Shown here: positions 57,305-64,000 of the stretch, in pieces
Numbering within the stretch: position 1 is the stretch's first letter
Layout: each line of letters begins with the position of its first letter
Assembly: GCA_030704615.1 (NCBI GenBank)
Contig: CM060732.1
Coordinates: 50,883,053 to 50,947,052, forward strand
DNA length: 64,000 bases
Reading direction: 5' to 3'
DNA from: Takakia lepidozioides
Taxonomy: Eukaryota; Streptophyta; Takakiopsida; Takakiales; Takakiaceae
Notes under the pieces: model-generated
Database searches by the model: none
What the model was told of the DNA's origin: nothing
Seen by the model: the letters and a program-made list of their open reading frames with translations, nothing else
Program-made: the position numbers and the translations under genes

Positions 57305-59038
57305 CTAAACTCGAAGCCAGACACTTGAAGACCGTGACAGCTTCACTGCAGCTTCAGGATTATAAGCTTTCCTACAACCAGGGCACCGACCGTCATCTGA
57401 GGCGATCCTGTGATGACAGAACAGACAGAGTTGAAAACCACAGGTGCAAGGGATGTAAGAAGAATCAGTCATATCAAGCTCCTCTGTGCAGATGGGACAA
57501 TAGGATGGGGTTGGAGGGGGGCCCCACATATTCCCATGCCCGGAGCCCCACCCTTGGTTATTATTACTGGACTGATGGATAGGGTAACTGTGCTGCTTTG
57601 TAAGCCTTGGCAATGTGGGCGGCCGTGATACATCGTCTGGTCTCCATGCTCTGCCCCCATTGCCCCTTCTTCCCCCAAAACCACTGTTCTTATACTTGTA
57701 CTCGGGCTTCAGCTGACCACTCTGTAGCTCTGAATGCAGTAATCCATTGGACTTCTTCTCGTGTGAATCCTTCCCGTCAGGATGTGAAACACGATCTGAA
57801 TTAGGGCCTTTATGCGTCCCATCACACCGGTATGGAGACCCCTGTATGTACAGTGCATCTGCAGCAACCTCCCAGTCATCTTCAGCATCATGAGTATCGT
57901 TGTTATCTTCGAAACCACTTCCAGTATAGCTGCTGCTTGCACAGCTGCTTTTCGACTGGGATGTGCTTGCATCGCTGCTAGACCAACCGTTTCCTGCGTC
58001 TTGCTTATGTTCAACCCCTCCGTGCTGGACCTCCTCGTCCCCAAAATATTTGGGCCGGCCTCCTACATGCTCTGGCCGTCTGACTGGCACCTCTTTTTTG
58101 ATATTCTTACCTTCACTAGAACTCGTGGCGGTAGAACGAGAGTTCATGGCAGGAGAACCTACAGGTGTACGCTCGGTTGTATTAGTACTTGAGCCACTCA
58201 ACTGGCTTCGACAATGCCCGGAAGTGCCTGCCATGTCGTGCCCTGTGTATTCACTTGATGCCTCTCCCGTCTTAGGGTGGTCAAAAGTTTGATGCTCTTC
58301 TTCCGGCTTCCCTTGCTTCCCTGCAGGCAATTCCAGCAATTCCACACTCCAAATCGTCAAATCAAGAGATCCCTACCGTTGCGAAGTAATTCCAAGTACC
58401 AATCTACACAAAGTGCACTGGAAACCCTGGTTGAAAGCAGTCGATATATGTGAAACGGATAGATCTCGTAAGCAAACCGTGCGTAGCAAACCCTCCATGG
58501 CAAGCAAAGGATACAATGATATCATTCGCACGCGACTTACCCTGTGATCCTTGTGAACCATGTAAGCCCTGCGAAAGCCACTGCTCTCGACGAGCATCTT
58601 GCTTACACTGCTTCAACCTCGCCGTCCGGTTCACCTGTATTACCAAGTTACAATCTTCCTTAGGACCATATCGTCAACAGCAACATACTCATATCTCTAT
58701 GAACATTCATGATGCATAGATTCTGATGAAACGTCTTCACATGAAGACCCTAACCACAGTTTATGTCTGAAAGGAGACCACAGAAAGAAGTGGCCGATCT
58801 TAAACCAAACAAACAACGTTACGAGCATCGCCTACATATATCTCACCCGCTTCCGCTTGCTGGCATCCTTGGCACTCAAGAATTCGGCCCTAGATTGCGG
58901 ATGTTTGCTCTCACAGCCTCCCGTATGCAACCGCACCAAATCCTGTTCCAGCTGCTGCTGGAATGCGCTTTGGCTGGGGCCCGAACGGCGCTGGCAAGGG
59001 GGAGCGTTGACAGTAGACAGCGGGTTAGAAGCGGCCAT
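57305..59038 (-). CDS. CNOT4-like RING-finger protein, putative E3 ligase, three exons
   Basis: Exons 59038-58847, 58634-58541 and 58320-57305 join in phase (GT-AG) to encode 433 aa. Exon 1 ends in a basic KRKR. Exon 2 has the conserved plant motif NRTARLKQCKQDARREQWLS. Exon 3 begins GKQGKPEEEHQ and runs through a long Ser/Asp-rich disordered part. It then carries a C4C4-type RING near residues 355-410: CPICTEELDMTDSSYIPC, then CGFQLCLFCHHRIASDDGRC and PGCRKAY. This spacing, with Cys at the position where other RINGs have His, is the CNOT4/MOT2 kind, which pairs with E2 enzymes for ubiquitin transfer. No RRM follows, unlike CNOT4 itself. The frame is intact and probably expressed. Confidence 0.9.
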
Positions 59039-59587
59039 ATTACGTTCCACCACCATAACACTCCCTGCGCATGCCTAACTCTCCCGGCAGCCTCTTTCTT
59101 CTCCTTTCTTCGTCAACAGCGCAGATCTATACCTTGCTTCCACACACACCCGCCCTAAGACGCAATCCAACCTCCCCTCGAGCAGATGCAGAGCGGCCGT
59201 GACGCACGAGAGACGAGACAGAAGACAGACCAAAGAGGAGCAGAGGGTCTTCTTCTGAATTTATACCAACCCCCCGTGTTCCCCGAGCCAAACCAAAACC
59301 TATCGAGCCGTTCCCGAACCTGCTCGCCGAACCTGGCCCGAAGCGCCTAGAACCGATCGCCTGACCCGCCACGCGTCGGCTCTACGTGGCCTGTGTTGGA
59401 GGGATAAGCAGTGCAAACGCAGCCTCATATATATATATATTTATTTTATTTTTTTAAGGGAACAGGGACAGGGCCGCCCTGGTAGAATTTTATTAGAATT
59501 ATTGAAGGGAAAAAAATTAAAACCCTTTAATGCCCATAAGGCTTAACTCACGGTGAACCCGTGACGGATACTCCGAAGATCAATTAC
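59039..59587. other. Promoter side of the RING gene and AT-rich spacer
   Basis: The GC-rich stretch 59040-59400 fits a 5' UTR and promoter on the - strand. A (TA)n run lies at about 59428-59441. Confidence 0.5.
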
Positions 59588-59992
59588 TTAGCTGCACAAG
59601 AGATAGCCGGTGTCATTTGAGGCGGGGAAACAATAGAAATGTTCAAGTCCTTCAAAGTCTGCTCGAGCACAATGGTTGCGCGCTTCTCCAGCTGCAAATG
59701 GTACATTTGTCAGTTTTGCAAATAAGGTACTCATCACATTCATGAAGTCAACAAAGATGGAATTTCTTTGAATGCACACCCGACTCCAAAATATAGCCTT
59801 GTGAAGCCAGTTGTCAAACACAATGTCACTGATTCCTTCCACCTTTGTGCCAGGCTGTATAGTGCTATTTGGGAACTGATTCAAGTCCTTCACTATCTGA
59901 TATGAGTTCCAAATCTCCAGCCAGAATGCTCCAAGCTCGTATTGCAAGCACCACGGAAGTGCCTGATCCAGGATATGATCGGGTGTACACAA
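59588..59992 (-). CDS. Unidentified 134-aa ORF opposite a SWIM fragment
   Basis: An open - strand frame without recognised domain (VFDNWLHKAIFWSRVCIQRN; ends NDTGYLLCS). It overlaps the start of the + strand SWIM frame, so at most one is coding in the overlap. The even residue composition makes it worth noting, but it may be chance. Confidence 0.25.
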   Translation of the reverse strand: MCTPDHILDQALPWCLQYELGAFWLEIWNSYQIVKDLNQFPNSTIQPGTKVEGISDIVFDNWLHKAIFWSRVCIQRNSIFVDFMNVMSTLFAKLTNVPFAAGEARNHCARADFEGLEHFYCFPASNDTGYLLCS

Positions 59993-60195
59993 TGATCACT
60001 TTGACATCTGCTGTTCATGACAAGGCCTACGACATCACGGTTTCCAATTTCCCCAATTGCACATGTCCTGATTTTGTGAGTATGCTATCAACCAGTTTGG
60101 GCAAGAGAGGTAAATTCATACCCTGCAAACATTTGTATTTCGTATTTTTGAAGAGGATGGTTTGCGATCCCAAACGTAACAACTTCGTTCCCTAG
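59869..60195 (+). pseudogene. SWIM zinc-finger fragment, probably from a transposase
   Basis: The frame ends with YDITVSNFPNCTCPDFVSML, then KRGKFIPCKHLYFVF. This is the CxC...CxH pattern of SWIM fingers, which close many MULE transposases and FAR1-like proteins. The catalytic core is absent upstream. After the stop at 60195, related sequence seems to continue with stops (for example EVDTLLQRD), up to the shared element terminus at 60566-60885. Confidence 0.7.
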
Positions 60196-60565
60196 GCCAC
60201 TCTGAGTTTCAACGAGGTCGATACTCTATTGCAGCGGGATACAAACACATGGGTAGCATCAACTATGCAATGTGGTATGTGGACGACCATGCTATGAAAT
60301 GTGAAATTCAAATCAATTCGTTTGCAACATCGTCGGCGGTCCAATGATATGGCGTCCCTTATCTCTCCATTATGCTTCCAACTATACTGAGTGAGCTCTG
60401 AGTGACAACTTTTAAAAGCACATGCATCATTGCACCGTTCGAAGTCTACATGTCTTCCTGTCGTTATGCACTTCAATCATCTTTTGAAGATGATCCTAAC
60501 TCTCATTGTTATTTGGGGAGGGAGGAAGATTATCCCATGGCAGCCTCTATGGCGCACACTTTGTG

Positions 60566-60885
60566 AGGATATTTTCTCGTCGTCGTAATTGTAAAAGTGA
60601 AACAAGCAATGTTGGATGCTACAATTGTAGGCCTCATGGTAGTCTTGATTGTATTCAGGCAAGGATTCCCTGCATTAATCCCACGGTCATAGGACCATCC
60701 TCGGTTATAGGCGGCGCATGTTAATGCTGACGTGGCATATGACGGCGCAATGCCACATCATCATTTGCCGCCACATCAGCCTGCTGACATGACGCTCACG
60801 CCACGTCAGCATGGGTGCAGGCTCACGCAACGTCAACTGGCGTGAGCGTACGCTCGCGCGCTCACGCCATTGCGTCGTTGATTAC
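60566..60885 (+). repeat. Element terminus, inverted copy of 12800-13130
   Basis: This is the reverse-complement match of the 12.8-kb repeat. It ends at CCATTGCGTCGTTG (about 60870-60883). The GC-rich part includes GTGAGCGTACGCTC and several ACGTCA words. Confidence 0.75.
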
Positions 60886-61695
60886 AAAGAGGAGGACAAG
60901 CGTCATTTTTTTCGTGGGGAATGGAGATACAATAGCTACATCCGAGGCATCCGAGGCATACACATGCGACAATCTACGCTGCAAATATGCATCATCCCAA
61001 TTATCCACTATCCATCCACAAAGAAAACCCTGCTTTGATACTACGTACTCACATGCCCCCCATTTTTTTGTGATTTTGGTCTCCAAGTATTTCTGTATGA
61101 AAGTCATTACAAAGTAGCCACATTCCCAGCCGCTTGGTTGTTGTGGCACCTCAGGTTGCAGCCACTCCCATGCCATTATTTCATTCCAAAGTACCGAGTC
61201 CGGTTCGGCTTTGTGTAGGTATGCTCTAAAAGTGCGAAGACGCGTTTCAAAGGCAAGTCGGCTATGGGATTTGAATGATGTCATGGAATTCAGATGAACA
61301 AACTTGGACTTATCAAAAACCATCAAATTCCAATGGCCCCTGCAGAACGCACATGTGTTTGAGGCCAGACTAATGCTTTCCATTCTCCAAATCAAATCAA
61401 AGTCGGTCAAAGCTACAAAATAGGAGGATTGAGGGACGTACCCAGAGCATAAGGGGACGAACCATGTCTGAACCTTATCTAGATCCTTCCCTGGGCTCTT
61501 CTCAGTTACCCAATCATTTACAAGCCCTTTGGAAATCCTGTGAAGGTCGTCCTTGGATGATGCCTCCAAAGCCGTCCATATCAATGTGTCCATCACAGCC
61601 CACCAGCAAGGATTACTCTCCTCCAGGGATAGCTGCAAAATATTGGCATACAAAAACACCCCTTCATCCCCCGCTTCCCCATACAATTTTGACAA
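60862..61695 (-). CDS. ULP1-like (C48) cysteine protease domain, probably transposon-borne
   Basis: C48 proteases cleave SUMO-type conjugates, and transposons such as MULEs and CACTA elements often carry a derivative. The 277-aa frame shows an upstream motif block (VQTWFVPLC) and the His strand GHWNLMVFD. The position that usually reads DS reads NS (VHLNSM). After about 55 residues come the oxyanion Gln and Cys (PQQPSGWECGYFVM), followed by a helix (FIQKYLE). The Asp of the triad is therefore Asn, so activity is doubtful. The last 20 codons or so run into the repeat terminus that starts at 60885. The N-terminal part of the protein probably lies upstream (to 64000 or beyond), where frames are broken. 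Confidence 0.7.
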   Translation of the reverse strand: MSKLYGEAGDEGVFLYANILQLSLEESNPCWWAVMDTLIWTALEASSKDDLHRISKGLVNDWVTEKSPGKDLDKVQTWFVPLCSGYVPQSSYFVALTDFDLIWRMESISLASNTCAFCRGHWNLMVFDKSKFVHLNSMTSFKSHSRLAFETRLRTFRAYLHKAEPDSVLWNEIMAWEWLQPEVPQQPSGWECGYFVMTFIQKYLETKITKKWGACEYVVSKQGFLCGWIVDNWDDAYLQRRLSHVYASDASDVAIVSPFPTKKMTLVLLFVINDAMA

Positions 61696-64000
61696 CCGTA
61701 GATAATCCCATGAACCCAGAATGGACTCCTGTGGAGTGCCTTTGAAGAAAACAAGGCAGCCCTTGTCCTCTGGGAGCTTTTCCCTCAGTCTATTCTGGTT
61801 TCTGCATTGTACACAAGTTCACGAAGTCACACAGGCAGGCAATTAACTCTTAAGGGTGTTTTCAAGCAACCACATGAAGGACCACAGAGAGACACAACAG
61901 CCCGCGACAGAGCATATACATGGAGGGGAGCAGGCATGACATCGGGAACAACATTGGGGGATGACACCTCGGGTGATAGAGCACTGAGGGGGGGACCGGA
62001 GGGAGTCACAGTAGCATGCGAGAGAGTAGACAGATGTGGGGAAGAAGAGTGGAAGTCAGGAGCAGACAGGGGGCGACCAGGGTCACACACGGATGCATGC
62101 TTCGTAGAAGGCAGATCTGGGGGAGCAGACAAAAAATCGGGAGTAGAGGAGTGGGCTGCCAAGGCTAAAGGGAGATTAGAAAGGGAGGGAGCAGTGATAC
62201 ACACTAAAGCAGTACCAGATGAGGGGGGAGCACAAAAAGAAAACTCATGCGAGGAGGGAGATGAGTCCGATGGGATAGCATGCGGTGAGACGAGGGTAGC
62301 CACTTCTGGGGGAGCAAATAATGGAAGAAGTGCAGAGGCGGGGGGATCACATGGTTGGGGAGGAGTGGCAGAGAGGGCGGCAGACACAGAGGGGGGGGGG
62401 GCGGAGAGGAGGGTAGCACCTGGTGCGGTTCACAGATTTGAAGGGGAGCAGCGGCGGGACATCACATGATGGGGCAGCAGAGACAGAGAGGGTAGCAGAG
62501 AGGAGGGCCGCTCCTTGGGAGCGATCAGAGATAGGAAGGGGTGAAGAGGTAGGGACAGCAGAGACAGCAAGGGCAACGGAATATTCCTTTGGGGAGTCTA
62601 AAAGAATACTGTGAGGCAGAACAGTATGAGAGGGGATGGGATTGACATCAACTTCCGCAATGGTGTGTAGAAACCTGCCGTCGGAGATTCCACTTGAAAA
62701 GTCTCTGTATGAGGCGCTTGAAGGTCTTCAACCTATGAGGGTGTTGGCGACGCCATCGGCGATGCATGGTGGAACAACTGTGATGAATTGAAGGCGTCCA
62801 CGTCGATGGGGGAAAGGTGAGGGGCATATGGTGACACTCGTCGGTCGTATAGTTCATGTCTTCTCGCCAACAACACCTTGTTTGCTCGTAAGACCTCCTC
62901 CATGGCATTTTGAACTCCAACATCAGCTGCCTCAGCCTCACCTATCACAGAGACAAGCGTTTGTGTCTTAGCTTTGACCCCCGTGATCCCGTGATCCCCC
63001 AATCCCCGACTGTAAAGTCTGCTCCCCCCTTTATCTATTCCAATTCTGATCTTCACAATGACAGGCTGTTGGAGAGGCAAAACATACACTTACTCAAAAG
63101 ATGCACGTAGCGTCCCAAATCAATGTGCTCCCGCCTAAACAATAGATCCTCCCAGGCCTTGGCTGCACGTCGTATCCTTTTGGCATCGTTGCCCTTCCAC
63201 CACAAAACTTGGAAGTGGGCGGTTTTCGTTGCTGCAAATTCATGAAACGCTCGGGCACGCACCATGCAAAGAAATGCTCGACAGGAGTCGACGATCTGCA
63301 TTTTGTCCTGCATTGTACCATATCTAAGCTGACCCTCTGCCAGGAGCACTTCTTTCAACATAGTCTCCTGATTCTGAAAATTCCCAAACGTCCGCCAACC
63401 TCCATGCAAGAAGAGTCCAAATCCATGGTAGGGCAGTCTGCGGTGCAAAAAGCATCATGATATGACTTGGGGCAGATGTCGTGTCTTAAATTGGCCAAAG
63501 GATACAAGTGTGAAACATGGGGTCGAGGGTCCATGGTAGAAAAAACTTGGAGGGGAACAAGGACCGGAGGCAGTCGGGCTGGACATTGACGTTTCAGCCA
63601 GGTGACAATGGCATCAGATTCCTCGGCAGTTCTTAGGAGAGGGAATTCAGGAAGCAGACGTCGAACGTCCTGCTCTTCCAGCAATAGTTCAACAATATCA
63701 AACTGGAGATCTACAGATGAGGGGGGGGAGCAGAAGAGGGGGGAACGGTGCAAGGGGGACATGACGTGGGGGGACCTGATATGGGGCGAGCAGACCTGTC
63801 TGCTGCTGGCTGCTCACGGTTGTAGGGATATTTTTTCTTTGGCTTTCTACTCCAAGTGACAGCGAGTTCAGGCTGCACTTTGGCTTGTCTCTCACGGGCG
63901 GAGGGTAAAGTAGTAACAATCTTAACCTTTTTTGCCCCCTTCTTTGGTTTGGTGTGCTCAAAATCGGTGTCGGACCCACTACGTCTACTCCTCTTGTGAG
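61696..64000 (-). pseudogene. Broken upstream part of the ULP1-like gene, runs off the window
   Basis: On the - strand, successive frames 63979-63698, 63762-63355, 63448-63053, 63089-62733 and 62387-61827 have protein-like stretches (for example VELLLEEQDVRRLLPEFPLL, DKMQIVDSCRAFLCMVRARA, RAAKAWEDLLFRREH). A Pro/Ser-rich linker follows at 62387-61827. Frame changes between them could be introns or indels. No catalytic domain other than ULP1 is recognised. The opposite-strand Gly-rich frame 61807-62469 is taken as its shadow. Confidence 0.4.

Noticed and set aside
61807-62469. 220-aa Gly/Glu-rich + strand frame
   Set aside because: It lies opposite a Pro/Ser-rich - strand frame that sits upstream of the ULP1-like domain. 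Low-complexity composition keeps both open.

Overview
The window looks like nuclear DNA of a streptophyte: a charophyte alga such as Chara, or an early land plant. Three plant-type families support this (a Di19 zinc-finger gene, a SAUR gene, an Lhcb-type light-harvesting fragment). So do the long GT-AG introns and a repeat load that includes two Ty3/gypsy elements, copia and piggyBac remnants, a hAT-type MITE, foldbacks and minisatellites. The species is inferred.

0-31 kb is gene-bearing. On the + strand lie Di19 (13-3780, with a U12-type AT-AC intron), the complex I subunit NDUFA13/GRIM-19 (5022-6078), a damaged presenilin locus (about 7856-9358), the mitochondrial P-loop Fe-S protein INDH/NUBPL (17807-21859) and a SAUR gene (22566-22970). 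On the - strand lies a METTL25/RRNAD1-type methyltransferase gene (30787-25223). NDUFA13 and INDH both serve respiratory complex I. Between presenilin and INDH are a decayed piggyBac transposase (12440-10590) and an unidentified element-like region (12.8-17.1 kb).

31-46 kb is repeat-rich. It holds a 483-bp hAT-type MITE with an 8-bp target duplication, a foldback with long A and C runs, and a - strand Ty3/gypsy element (40289-32989). The pol region of that element contains a complete-looking C5-cytosine DNA methyltransferase, and its integrase ends in a PHD finger. This is the most interesting object in the window: one mobile element carrying a potential writer of DNA methylation and a potential reader of histones. 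A GC-rich minisatellite and a roughly 100-bp tandem repeat follow.

45-64 kb holds an ORF interrupted by a decayed chromovirus (45353-51837, paired LTRs, tRNA-Met-type PBS), an Lhcb fragment, a copia remnant, an intact 3-exon CNOT4-type RING gene (59038-57305, -), a SWIM zinc-finger fragment, and a ULP1-like protease ORF that probably belongs to a transposon. The last 330 bp or so of the SWIM locus recurs in inverted orientation at 12.8-13.1 kb.

Gene models were spliced by eye from family similarity, reading phase and splice-site motifs. No RNA evidence or database search was available.
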